64,000 nucleotides of DNA from assembly GCA_008729055.1 (NCBI GenBank), contig SDUX01000005.1, positions 1,372,875 through 1,436,874 of the forward strand, written 5' to 3'. Shown here in pieces: positions 21,118 through 31,579 of this stretch; position 1 is the first letter of the stretch, and each line of letters starts with the position of its first letter. The notes beneath the pieces are model-generated. The model worked only from the letters and a program-made list of their open reading frames with translations, was not told where the DNA came from and did not search any database. The position numbers and the translations under genes were made by a program. This stretch comes from Pyropia haitanensis (lineage: Eukaryota; Rhodophyta; Bangiophyceae; Bangiales; Bangiaceae).

Positions 21118-21755
21118 AGGTCCGGCAGCGGCGGCAGGGGGTGGAAGGGGGGCACGCCAGACAGCCCGCCGCGGGCGCCCGGCGGCGGCGCCAGCCCCCG
21201 GCGTGGCCGCCGCGGTGGAGACGGGGCGGGCGTGTGTGTGTCGATGCCCAAGCCGTCATGGCGGGCACGGGAGCCCGCTCGGCGTGGGTAGCGGCGGTCC
21301 CTTTTGCGGATCTTCCTCGCGCGCTCGGGGTGTTTTCCCGTGGCCGCCGCAGGCCGCCGGTTGTAGGTACGGAGGGACGAACAGCCCTCGCTGCAGCCTC
21401 GCAATGCGGTCGTTACCGCGGCACCATGAGACGGGACCGCGAGCGCGTCGTCGTCCTTCCGCGTCGCGGCTGCTGTGCGTTTGTTTATGTTGGTTCCGCC
21501 GCTTCCACTGGGCGGAATTGGGCGCTGCCGCCATTGGCAGCCGCCGCCCGTCCACGTGGCTCCGTGCCCAGCTCGGCAGAACGCCCCTCTCCCACGCCCG
21601 CCCCGAGTTGTGTGCCCTTTGGTCCCGCTCGGCGACGCACCGTCGCAGCGTTCGGAGACTGCTCCCGCCCCCCGTCCCCCTCCTCTTCTGCCTCCGCCCC
21701 CTCTCTTCCTTCCCCGCCCCCCCCCCCCCCCCCCCGACGCTCCCAGCAGCACACC

Positions 21756-22723
21756 ATGGCGCCGCGACCGTCTCCCCCCCCCCCCCGTCCCCCCTCGCCG
21801 GCCAGGTCGCGATTGTCACCGGCGCCTCCCGCGGCATTGGCCGGGCGGTTGCGCTGCGGCTGGCGCGGGCGGGCATGCACATTGTCATTGCGGCCAAGTC
21901 GACGGCGGCCCACCCCACCCTCCCCGGCACCATCTACACCGTCGCCGCCGAGGTCCGCGCGCTCGGCGTCCGCGCGCTGCCGCTAGCCGTGGACGTCCGC
22001 GACGACGCGGCGGTGGCGGGCATGGCCACCCGCACGCTCGCCGCGTTTGGTCGCATCGACGCGCTCGTGTGCAACTCGGGGGCGCTCTGGTGGCGGGACG
22101 TGGCGGACACGCCGCTGTCCCGGTACGACCTCGTCCACGGCGTCAACGCGCGCGGCGCGTTTGCGTGCACCCGCGCGGTGCTGCCGGCGATGCGGGCGGC
22201 CGCCCACGGGCGGATCATTGTGATGGCGCCGCCCATGGACGGGATGGGCCGGTGGACCAAGGGCAAGGTCGCGTACCTCATCTCCAAGTGGGGGATGACC
22301 ATCCTCGCGCTCGGCGCGGGCGCGGAGCTGGCGGGCACGGGCGTGACGGTCAACGCGCTGTGGCCCGCGACGCTGGTGGAGAGCTACGCGACCAAGAACT
22401 TTGGGCTGGGCCGCCGCGGCGACTGGCGCACCGCCGAGATTGTCGCCGACGCGGTGGAGCGGCTCGTCGCCGAGGTGCCGGGCGATGCCGGGGGGGTGGG
22501 GGGGACGCTGACGACGGGCCAGGCGCTCATTGACGAGGAGTACCTGCGGAGACGGGGGTGGGCCGACGCGGACTTTGTGCGCTACCGGTGTGTGGCGGGG
22601 GTGGAGCCGCCAAAGGCGTGGCCGCCGTCCGAGGTGGAGGCGTGGGGGGGGGGGGACGATGACGGCCGTGACCGGCCGCCGGGGGTGCAGCGGGGGGACG
22701 GCAAGATCCGCAGCCGCCTGTGA
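21756..22723 (+). CDS. Short-chain dehydrogenase, HSDL2-like
   Basis: The SDR reading frame runs to 22723. It shows the Rossmann cofactor motif TGASRGIG, then the HSDL2-family signature IVIAAKSTAAHPTLPGTIYT and the DVRDDAAV acidic turn. It continues with LVCNSGALW, NVNARGAF-like GVNARGAFACT, and the catalytic Tyr/Lys pair in AYLISKWGM, then VTVNALWPATLVE. These are specific for the HSDL2/hydroxysteroid dehydrogenase-like 2 group (usually peroxisomal or mitochondrial). The SCP2 sterol-carrier domain of animal HSDL2 is absent. The only nearby ATG (21756) is in another frame, separated by C runs at about 21778-21803, so the start probably needs one base change in a run. The C-terminus ends in SRL, which matches a peroxisomal PTS1 signal. 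Confidence 0.8.
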
Positions 22724-22813
22724 GGGGCAACCGGGTGGGCGAGGGGAGGGGGGGGGGGGGGAGGTTTGGGAGTCGGAGACCAGCGAGGAAGACCAGGGAG
22801 GGGGGGGGCGGCG

Positions 22814-24202
22814 CAGTGGGGCCACCGGCGAGTACCTTAGAATCGCGGGATGCACAGCAAATTGGACGTGTCGAGTCGTGCAAGGTGGCCCGTGGGGCCT
22901 CTGGAGGCCGATATGCACTGCACACACGTACATTCACGCCGTAGCGCCAAGGCTTGCGCGCTGGGCGTGTTGCCTTCACCACGTCTGTCACCAGCTCGTC
23001 ACGGCCCATCTTCTCGTATAAAAACTGAAGCTGACCCATGTCGTTCGGCTAAGATGCAATTTTGTCGTGCAGGGTTTTGCAGGACATCTGTCGACCGCTG
23101 CACGCCCACCAGTGAAACACTGATGTCACAGGCAACATATCCATACATGTACACACAGAAGAACTGCACCGGAGTGCCACCATTTCGTGAATTCGTGATC
23201 GCTGCGACAACGTGTTGCACTCCGTAACTGCGCGCGTGCCCGACACCGCACGAATCATGCTCAACCGTACCACGCAGACGTGCACGGACCGACGCCGTGT
23301 CATGGCCCGCCGCGGGCTCCGTGCCGCGCACCACACCGCACTTGAGCTCGAACGGTCGCGACCGGCGTCGGCGCTGCACGTTACCGACGCCGTGTGTCAC
23401 TTTGCGCGCGTCGACGACGCACCCGTTTCCACCCCATGCGCATCCCCCCCCCCCCCCCCCCCCTGCACCATCGTCGCCGCGCGCCCGAAGCCGTGTGTCG
23501 GTGTGCGGGTGTGGTGGGAACACCCCTTTGCCCCCCCCCCCCCCCCCCCCCCCCCCACATCCTGCCCCCTTTCCCCGTACACCGCTCACCCGTCGACCGC
23601 GGCGGTGGGGAGGACGGCACGCGCCTCGTTCATCTGCTGCGACCTGTAACGACGGCCACGGTATGCTCCTCGCCGGGGAGGGCGGCCGGCGGCAGCACTT
23701 AGTCACCGCCCGACTGGCCACGCTCCGCCATCCGCACGAAGTCCCCGTATACACCAAGCGCATGGAGCCCGCCCGCTATCACGGTCCCCGCCACGGTAGA
23801 AGATGTGCTCGTAGCTGTACCAAGGTGAAAGTGGGGAGGATGTACGTGGGGGCACAGTGCGGTGTGAGAAGCGACATGTGCACAGGTGATCGCACAGCGA
23901 CGTGTCAACATGCGCATGTGAAAGCGTGTCGAAACGCGCCAGCTGGGTGTCGAGCTCGGCATTGTCGACTTTGCACAGTGCCGCATCGCGCATGGAAAAT
24001 GGTGCGTTCTGCAGAAAACACGTGCGTCTGTGAACGCAATTGCCTGCTGTTGCAACGCTCTCGAGCACAATACGTGCATCTGCGTGCAGAGATTGGAGGT
24101 GAAATGCTCGGCCGTCGGCGTCCCCAGAGGCCTGAAACTGGCGAAAACACGTGCATGCACGCACATCATGGGATCCTAAGGTACTGGCCGATGGCCCCAC
24201 TG
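22814..24202. mobile_element. Non-autonomous TIR transposon
   Basis: The left end (22814-22844) and the reverse complement of the right end (24172-24202) match at 28 of 31 positions and begin CAGTGGGGCCAYCGGCSAGT. The interior (1389 bp total) has no transposase and includes two long C runs (23447-23463 and about 23532-23557). The TIR start CAGTGG recalls hAT elements, but the 8-bp flanks (GGGCGGCG and CGCGGGGG) are not identical, so the superfamily is unproven. Confidence 0.6.
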
Positions 24203-25480
24203 CGCGGGGGGTGCCTCCGTGTTCTTCGCGATGGCCTGAGAGCACGTCCTGCAATGTGACCATCGCTCGATATTCGCCCATATTTGTGCCACGTGGCGCC
24301 GGTTGGTCGCAGAACGGCGCGTCTTGCGTCTCGCAGCAGTACTGAAGAGAGTTTTAACAACCAGGTCTTGGGAAAAATTACGTTAACGTGGCACGCCACG
24401 TAGAACACGTGGCAACGACCGGGGCGGAATACCCACGATTGGGTTACCATTTATCGTTATCCGTCTGGTTGGTAAATCTGACCACGGCGGGTAAATCTGA
24501 CCATCTCCGCAATGGGGAGAATGCCAGTGTTTACATACGAACTCCGTACTCGACGACAATTCCGAGCCACTTTCTCAGGCTGGTTTTTATTCTCTCTGAG
24601 TACAACAAGCATGCCCCCTGACGAGACACACATCGTCGGGAAACGTACCACCCGTACTAGGGTATACTGGGCAGTACTCGTGGCTATTTTTTGTACTGCG
24701 CATGTACTGTACGGTAGCTCGTTTACTTGTGGTCGGCTGTGGTCTGCTGGTGGTTCGCGTCGGAGGGCGGCTGGAGCCGGGTCCGACAGAAAGGTGGGCT
24801 ACATGTCCGTGAGTGCCCAATTCAGCTGTAAAACCGGGGCACCAGGAAGACTCCACCACCCCAGGGGAGGACTCGGCCGCCAAGGGGGGGGGGGGCACGG
24901 CCGTGGGAGGGTGCGAGGCAGGCCTGAGGAGCCGAACTGCGCACTAATATTGCCGAATTATCAACGTATTGCGCGCGACTTGCCCTGATTCCAGCTTCGC
25001 GACACCCCTTGTGTCACACGTCCAACAGCAAGCACTCGCAGCCGCTCTCCACGCGCTCCCTTCTCACACCTCGGTTGGTCCAAGTCTCCACCAATGCTCG
25101 CCGGTCACGCATCGAGTGCGTTGTCGTCTTGCGGGTGGACTCCCGGATCAACTCCCCTGCAGCTGGAAAGGTCCCCATGCACGAACGCACAGCACGGCGC
25201 CCCGGGGAGCCCCACCCGAGAGCAGAGCGCGCACTGGACCGGCCTAACAGCACGGGTGCGCGGCGCGCACGCCACACAGAGAGCTCCTGGAGCATCGTGT
25301 CAGGGGGTGCGGGGGGGGGGGGGGGGACAGGGGGGGCGGGGAGGGGTCTGGTACGAGAGCGGCCCCCGTGGAATCATTCCTGGACGAAAAATCCATGCTT
25401 TCTTGCAACGTACAGTATTTTCCGTGGGTGACGTAGCCACCACAGGGACCGCCGCGTGGTCTGTTGACAGGTGTGTGGCA
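24203..25480. other. Intergenic, moderate GC, no gene recognised
   Basis: Short motifs only: GGTAAATCTGACCAC occurs twice within 35 bp near 24470-24504, and AACGTGGCACGCCACGT near 24384 is palindromic. Several GTAC-containing words cluster at 24640-24720. A G12-G14 run lies near 25311. The ORFs here are short and show no family resemblance. Confidence 0.5.
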
Positions 25481-25487
25481 TGTATAC

Positions 25488-25652
25488 GCTTAGGGGGGCA
25501 CGCGGGGGCCGTCCACGACTAAGTGGACGGCCGCGCGCTGCAGCCCCGCGGGTGGCCACACCTATGGCATATGTGCGCCTAGGGGGGCACGCGGGGGCCG
25601 TCCACGACTAAATGGACGGCCACGCGCGGCAGCCCCGCAAGCGACCACACCC
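25488..25652 (+). repeat. Two tandem ~82-bp hairpin units
   Basis: Each unit contains TAGGGGGGCACGCGGGGGCC and an inverted repeat: GGCCGTCCAC-gactaa-GTGGACGGCC in unit 1, and a 9-bp-arm version in unit 2. CAGCCCCGC and a CCACACC end follow. The stem is conserved while the loop and flanks vary. Confidence 0.8.
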
Positions 25653-26709
25653 GCCGAGGGCGTCGTCGCAACCCCTTTCCGACCCCTGTAAAAGAGTCGG
25701 GCGGCGCGCGGGGCCCCAACGGTCGCGTAACCGGTGGGGCTAGCCCCCCCCCTTGGTCGCCTGTGATTGGGTCGAAGGCGTGCGCCGGCGGGCAATCCTT
25801 CTATCTGAGGGACAGCTTCCGGGCCGGAGGAGGGCGGCCGCGGGAGCTGGGTCGAGTACTCCCTGTGACGATCGATAGGATCTACCTATCGGTTGTGGCA
25901 CGCCCTTTCGGGGGGTACTTACCAATAATCGCACGCAATTATCGTCTTGGAGGGATTTCGCTTCTATTCTCAGGACAGGTCGGCCCTACCCGGTCGACCT
26001 CTCCGATCGAGGGTTGTGACCGGTGCGCGGCGCCTCTTCTGAGCCCGCGGCGGCGTTCTCGCCCTGCCTCTCCTTGCTCGACAGGTCTAAACGTATCCTT
26101 CTTTGTCCCGCTTACTTGCCATAGACTTGGCACTGCGGTAACGGGTTTGAGCGTCAACCCTCCCCCTGACTACGGTACCCTGTGGGCACCCGACTTGCCA
26201 CAGACACTGAGGGACATTACTGACGATGGACATGTTGGAGGTGCTCCCGAGGAGAGAGGGGCGGGCGGATTGAGTGGGGCGTGGCGTGTAGCCGCACAGT
26301 GCATGCCCGCGTGGGGAGAGGGTCTTAAGAGGACCGGCGCACCGCCGGAGGCGGCCGGCCGCCCTTGTCCGTCGTTCAGACTTCCTCTTAGTAAACCGCA
26401 TTCTTTGAAACAGCCGATCGCACGGCGCTTCCCTGACTGTGGCTACAGGCGCCGATTGCTTGGCCCTGGAGAAGCTGGACCTGTGCGCTTCTTCTCCGTT
26501 CTCCGACCCGACTTGGGACGACTCCCTTTGCTTCCCACATTCGGAATTTTTCAAGCACGGGGCTTCGTGGTCACTCCCCGAACCATTCATAGTCTGATTC
26601 ACCCTTCACCCGTCTCTTGTCAAGCCCGGATTTGACGCCTCTCGTTCGATCGCCTGCTTGCCGTGGCCCCTTCGCACCCGGCTAGATCTTGGAGCAGAGA
26701 AGCGTTGTC
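25653..26709. other. 5' region of the LTR retrotransposon relic, no ORF recognised
   Basis: This lower-GC stretch directly precedes the gag-like frame. It could hold a 5' LTR and leader, but I find no second copy of it in the window and no clear primer-binding site. The LTR found at 31030-31550 is not similar to it. Confidence 0.35.
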
Positions 26710-27854
26710 ATGGCGGACGCCGCGAGGCAACCACCGCCGGCCGTCCCGGCGTCAGTGTTCCTGAGCGGTGAAGATCTATCCGCCGTGCCCCTCATCCAGA
26801 GGGGCTTCATGCTCGCCATGCGCGGCATCAAACGCATCGTAGCTCCGGAGACGATGGGTGAACAGGTGAAGGCGAAGGTCACTGAGGCATACCCGCCCGC
26901 CAGCTTGTTTGCCCCCGAGTTGGCCGCGTACCCCCCCACTTACCTCGACCTACGGACCTGGCTGAACCGCGACGGTGCCGCGTTAGGCACCCTTCCCTCT
27001 CGCCGCGTTATCAACCTCTTCGCCAACAAACTCTACGACCAAGAGGAGAACCGGGAGGAGGCCGAGGAACTTGGCCATCTGCTGCTGCAGTCTCAGCAGA
27101 CGCGCTCCAGACGTACCGCTACGTGCGGCGGGGCAGTCTCCCAAGACGACAACAACAACTCGCGCGCCCCAGGTGGCGCCCAGAGTACCCCGTTCGAGCG
27201 CCATGCTCACCAAATCGGCACGCGTTATCGGGACGAGCGCTCCAAGTTTACCGGCGCCGCCGACCAGTCTTTCAGTGAGTATGTCAGCGGCTAGCAGCAG
27301 GTCTGCCGCGACTGCGGACTCAGTAATGACCAAAAGTTTATTTTGGTGCACAACCCTTTCGGCGGTGAGGCTAAACGCTTCTATGACAACAGGGTCGAGT
27401 ACCAAGTCGCCGCCTATGCGGAGGCGCTCAGCCAGATGAGTGTTCAGTTTGGCACCTACGTGCGCCACATGGACGCCAAGAATGAGCTCGGCAGTCTTCG
27501 CCTTGACAAGCTGGTGGCCGAAGGGACGAGCGAGAAGGTTGCGCTGACCCATATTTACGAGTCCATCACCAAGCTGTCCCCACAGCTCCCTGAGATACAT
27601 CGGGGAGACGGACACAAGCTGGTCTACCTCCGCTCCGCGGTAGTCGGGATTCAGTGAACGCGATTGCCTATCGCACGTCTCAGTACGACGCCCATGGACT
27701 TCCAGCAATTTTATGACGAGCTCAAGGCCGCCCTTCAGCTCGAGCAGGAATACCGCGCGGTCACCAGCCTCGACGCGACCGACAGCACGGGCACAACCTC
27801 CCTGGCGTTACGCAGTGCGCCCAAGTCCCCGATGTACGCCGGTCAAGGCATGTA

Positions 27855-29010
27855 CAGGGCGGGGACAGAAGTATAGAAGCGATCTTGAGATTTTGGACGC
27901 TCGATTCCGATAGGCTGAGACTTGACTGGAAAAAGTGGCCTGGAAAGCGTCATTTGCCCATTCGACTTGAAACTTTGTCGAGTGCCCCCGCGCCTTCACC
28001 ACGGCAGCTACCCGGGAGGGCATGGACTCCCACAAACTAGCAAGAAAAGACACAGGCAGGCGGTCCCACTCCTCACTCAGAGCAGTAAAGAGATCTTCCA
28101 GTGTCGTAAGATGCTGCGGGCGCTCCCGCAGCCGAGTCTCCTGCACACTCCAGGCGTTTTCAATCGGGTTCATGTCCGGGCTCTGAGGAGCCCAGTCCAG
28201 GCGCCGTACGCCATGAAGAGCCAGGTACTTGCCGACGATGTGAGCCCGGTGGGGCCCACAGTTTTTCTCTTGGAGGATGAAGTCGTTGGTGCCGCCGTGC
28301 TTGCTCTCCACGAACGGAAGTAGGTGCTCGTGCAAAATGTCGATGTACTTGAACTGGTTGAATCGGCCCTCAACGCGCACCAGCGGCGTCCGGCCGCGCG
28401 CGGAGAACGCAGCCCAGACGGAGAGAGTCTGTCGACCCGACTTGAACGGGAAGCGCGGGCACGCGGGCAAATAACGCTCATCGGGGCGCCGCCAGACGCG
28501 CGCCCCACCTCGAGCAGGCCGCAGCGTAAAGGAGCTCTCATCCGAGAATGCGACGTGCTCCCACGCGCTGAGGGGCCACGGGACCTTGTCACGTCCCCAC
28601 TGCAGCCGCTGGCGCACCTGTGCGGGCGTCAAAAACGGCTTTGTCACTGCCGCGTAGTTGGAAATGCACATGCGGTGTAGGCAGCGCCGCACCGTCCGCG
28701 TGGAGACGGGGCGCGCCAAACCGAGGTTAAAGTCCTCCGTGACCTGGTCCAGGGACCACAGGCGGTGCCGGAAAATGATCAGCTGCAGGCGGCGGGACGC
28801 CCGGGAGTCGAGGAGGGGCGGCCGCCCGGGGCGGTGGCGCGCCGCGGCCGTCCCCTCGCTGCGAACGCGGCACGCAATTCGCGCCACGGTGCCCAGGGGG
28901 ATGCCAACATGGTCTGCCACAAACCTGTTGGTGTGTCCCGCCTCCACCAACACCTGGATGGCCGTCCGGTTGGCGGCAGAGACCTGCTTGGCACCTTGAC
29001 GGCGGCCCAT
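27855..29010 (-). pseudogene. Tc1/mariner transposase with altered DDE triad
   Basis: Start ATG at 29010 (MGRRQGAKQV). An N-terminal helix-turn-helix region is followed by a GRPP-type hook (RPGRPPLLD) and a second HTH (RTVRRCLHRM). The first catalytic Asp is in VAFSDESSF. The region that normally reads QDN..H is LQEKNCGPH, with Lys where the second Asp is expected. The final motif SPDMNPIENAW is normal, and the spacing from the Lys to the Glu is 34 residues, as in DD34E elements. No stop occurs within the element: the frame runs through the inverted repeat and ends at 27808 in host sequence. The altered catalytic residue suggests an inactive enzyme. Confidence 0.88.
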
Positions 29011-29150
29011 CGTGGGGGGCAGTAAGGAAGAAGACGGGGGATTCAGTCGTCGACCCCCGTTGCAACGCATTGGAATTGCTGTTTGGCTTTGTCGTGGATC
29101 GATCAAATTCCTGAGAACTGGGGTGCTTCTGTATTTCTGTCCCCCCCCTG
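27855..29150 (-). mobile_element. Tc1/mariner transposon nested in the retrotransposon gag
   Basis: The ends are inverted repeats beginning CAGGGSGGGGACAGAARTAY, extending about 28 bp and imperfect. TA lies immediately outside both ends (27853-27854 and 29151-29152), the diagnostic Tc1/mariner target duplication. Length is 1296 bp with a single transposase gene antisense to the host element. Confidence 0.92.
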
Positions 29151-29639
29151 TACAACCGCCCTAACAGATCGATTGGCAACACGCGGCCAACGCGGCCCCT
29201 GGGAATAACCGCTAGGACCAACCGCGGTGGTCGTGGCGCAAGGTTTGTCCCGCTGTCCGTAGCGGGCTGCTTCAATTGCGATAGCACCAACCATGTTATG
29301 AAGCAGTGCCCACGTCCAGTCAACGCTGTCAAGAAGTCCGAACGGAAGGTTGCGTACTACGACAAGAATATGACGGGCGGGCGTGCATCGGTGGCGGCTC
29401 CTCTACCAACTCGTTATCCAAAGCCATCCTAACGTCGCAGTGGGAGACGTCTGTGAATTGGAGGACATCCTTATGTGCGACGGGCCGGCCGACGACGATC
29501 AGTTTAGCGTCAGTCAACCTGACGTAAGTATCTACGACGACAGTGACATTGAACAAGGCAACAACGGTAACCAGGCCGGCGCCTCCGCGGACCACGCCGT
29601 GCGTTTTGCTCGGGGGGTGTAACTCGTCAAGACACCCCC

Positions 29640-30121
29640 AGCGACAGACTCAGTACCCCCCCTTCGAAGATCGACCCGTCTGAGTTTGAGCGCCTGCTTG
29701 TCACTCACCCTGATACCTCTGAGCTTCTTGGCGCCTGCATGGACATATCGGCGCCACGCGTACCGTTATTGGAAGTCAACAGGCGGTTGCTTATTCGCGC
29801 CTGGCCGACGTTCCCCTCTCTGCCTGTACCGACAAGCCTGCGAACTTCCTGTTTAAAGGCGTCGTCACGCCAAGCGTGAGCCAAGTGACCACACGTGTTC
29901 CCCACTCTCCCAAGCACCGTGGCAAAATGCGAGTAGACGTTGTCGACGTAGCTATCCCCTTTCTGTTCGGGTTGGACGCTCTCGACCGGCTCGGTCTCTA
30001 TGTCAACAACATTGAGGACCGCCTTAAGTGCGACAGGCGGCGTATCGCTACCCCCTTGACCCGCAAGGACGGACACATCCACCTCGAGAGGGGCGCGGAG
30101 ATTTTTCCACGCCGTGTCTAA
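29640..30121 (+). pseudogene. Retropepsin-like protease region of the retrotransposon
   Basis: One frame has CMDISAPRVP near 29735, a degenerate DTGA-type active site. After a frame change the segment 29876-30121 reads IPFLFGLDALDRLGLYVNNI, the conserved C-terminal strand of aspartic proteases of this element class. It is followed by PLTRKDGHIHL, which leads into the integrase. It would process the polyprotein, but this copy is broken. Confidence 0.5.
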
Positions 30122-31029
30122 ACTTGACCGACCGCATCGTCTCTGCAACCACCCGCACCCCAATTGCCTGACGGCCCTACTGCGACGAGCGGGCGACGCC
30201 AATGCTCTGCCAGGGACGCGTGCACAACTCGAACGCCTCTTTGCGTCGTGTGACGTGTGTCAGCGGTTCAGCAGAGCACCAGGACGGTTCCGAGTTGCAT
30301 TTCCTCCTGATGAAATTGTCTTCAATTAGTTGATGCTCATTGACCTCATGTTCGTAGACAGCCGAAGCATGATACATATCGTCGACAGGGACACCCTGCT
30401 TAGTGCAGCCGCAGTTGCCCATGGCGAGAAGCTTGAGGAGCTGTGGCAGCTCTACCTCGAAACCTGGGTACAACCTTACGTCGGACACCCGCAGGTTGTG
30501 CACGTGGACCAGGCACCGCAGCTTGCGTCACCCATATGGCGGGCGCTTACTCGGTCGGCCGGCACCGACTTGGCCCAGTCTGGCGTCGAGTCTCATAACA
30601 CCCTTGCAGCTGGAGAGCGGCACCACGCCTTCCTACGCACGATCTACAGGAAGGTACGTGCTGACCACTTGTCGCTGCCGCAGGCAGCGGCCCTAAGCAC
30701 AGCGGTGCCGGCAATGAACCAGACAACTAGCCCACGCGGACTGGTATCTACGCTTCTTGTGTTTGGGATTGTTCCCCGCATGCCGGTCGCTCCTATCTCC
30801 CTACCTGCGCAACGCGAGCGCATGCAGGCGATCGTCGCGGCCCGCCAAGGGAAGCAGGTATAGGCGGCTCGGGCGCCCATCCGCACGGCACTGGTAGCAC
30901 CCGTTCCAGCGGCCGCTGACCGAAACATGAACCCCGGCGACGAAGTACTGGTTTACCGAGAGCCACCCGCTAACCAGTGGGTCGGTCCGTACGTAGTCGT
31001 GGCGCAACGAGATAAGTCTGTCTGGCTGG
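30114..31029 (+). pseudogene. Integrase with HHCC, DDE core and C-terminal barrel, in-frame stops
   Basis: One frame runs from 30114 to the LTR. It begins with an HHCC zinc-binding module (H..H, then CDVC near 30250), then after TAG at 30327-30329 the core: a first Asp in IDLMFVDSR, a second Asp in VHVDQAPQL and the Glu in GVESHNTL. YRKVRADH and LVSTLLVFGIVPRMP follow. TAG at 30861 precedes the SH3-like tail (GDEVLVYREPP, WVGPYVVV), which stops at the junction with the LTR. The catalytic residues are present but three stops make it non-functional. It belongs to the same relic as gag and protease. Confidence 0.8.
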
Positions 31030-31550
31030 TGTAGCAGTACGGCTACGCCAACCCACAACTTGTAGGGGCGAAACACGCACGCTCGGGTCCCAATTTGGAA
31101 CACCGGAAGCAACACGTGTAACACCAACACGCGACTTGCGTGTGACGAGTGGCCGACTCGCCAAGGCACGAACAAGATGTGTCGGAGCCAGACGGAGTTT
31201 ACTTGGCAGCCAAGGGGGGCTCTCCCCGCCTTGCTGTCCCGCGCATGTAAACCCTCGTGTGCACGCATGCGCGCGCACACCCCTCGCAAAACACGCAAAA
31301 ATTGAACACTCAGACCACCCAATAAAAAGGCTCCACAATCAAAGCAAGCAAGCGTAGAAATCCGTCTGGCTCCCGCGCAAAAATCCCCAAGATACGAACC
31401 ACTGCAATACTCTGCAACTGGGGTGCCGAAAGTCCCAGTCTGAATTTCGATCTGAAATCGGACTATTTCACTCATGGGTCGGGTGAAATCCATTCTCAAT
31501 TCTGAGCCACTTGCTCCGAATATTCAAACCCAGATTTGGGGTTTGTCACA
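31030..31550 (+). repeat. LTR copy 1 (TG...CA), flanks not duplicated
   Basis: Begins TGTAGCAGTACGG and ends GGGGTTTGTCACA, nearly identical over its whole length to 58926-59448. The 5-bp flanks (GCTGG left, GGGAG right) differ, so no target duplication is visible. A TATA-like CCCAATAAAAAGG near 31318 could serve as promoter or polyadenylation signal. Confidence 0.9.
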
Positions 31551-31579
31551 GGGAGGTGGCGGACACTGAGGACGAGGAC

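Larger units (their letters stand above)
26710..29432 (+). pseudogene. gag-like gene, interrupted by two stops and a nested transposon
   Basis: ATG at 26710. One frame continues from 26710 through TAG (27292-27294) and TGA (27655-27657) to 27852, keeping a consistent protein (NQKFILVHN-like DQKFILVHNPFGGEAKRFYD; IHRGDGHKLVYLRSAVVG). The Tc1/mariner element at 27855-29150 interrupts it at a TA. When the element and one TA are ignored the frame continues and reaches a CCHC zinc knuckle (CFNCDSTNHVMKQCP, near 29268-29310), typical of nucleocapsid domains. A TAA at 29430 ends that frame, and coding-like sequence resumes in another frame (29383-29622). The expected role was RNA packaging in virus-like particles. 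Confidence 0.7.
26710..31029 (+). mobile_element. LTR retrotransposon relic, copia-like domain order (gag-PR-IN), truncated
   Basis: A gag-like frame, a CCHC zinc knuckle, a retropepsin-like segment and an integrase follow each other in the same orientation. Protease directly followed by integrase, without reverse transcriptase in between, is the Ty1/copia order. Reverse transcriptase and RNase H, expected after integrase, are missing: the integrase tail is cut exactly where an LTR begins at 31030. Several in-frame stops and one frameshift mark an old, inactive copy. A Tc1/mariner element is nested in gag. Confidence 0.75.

Noticed and set aside
22806..24210. 8-bp target duplication proving a hAT element
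   Set aside because: The flanks GGGCGGCG and CGCGGGGG are not the same, and GC-rich surroundings make partial matches meaningless.
31021..31560. LTR copy 1 as the 3' LTR of the copia-like relic
   Set aside because: Reverse transcriptase and RNase H are missing before it, no polypurine tract precedes it, and no matching 5' LTR exists upstream. Juxtaposition by recombination fits better.
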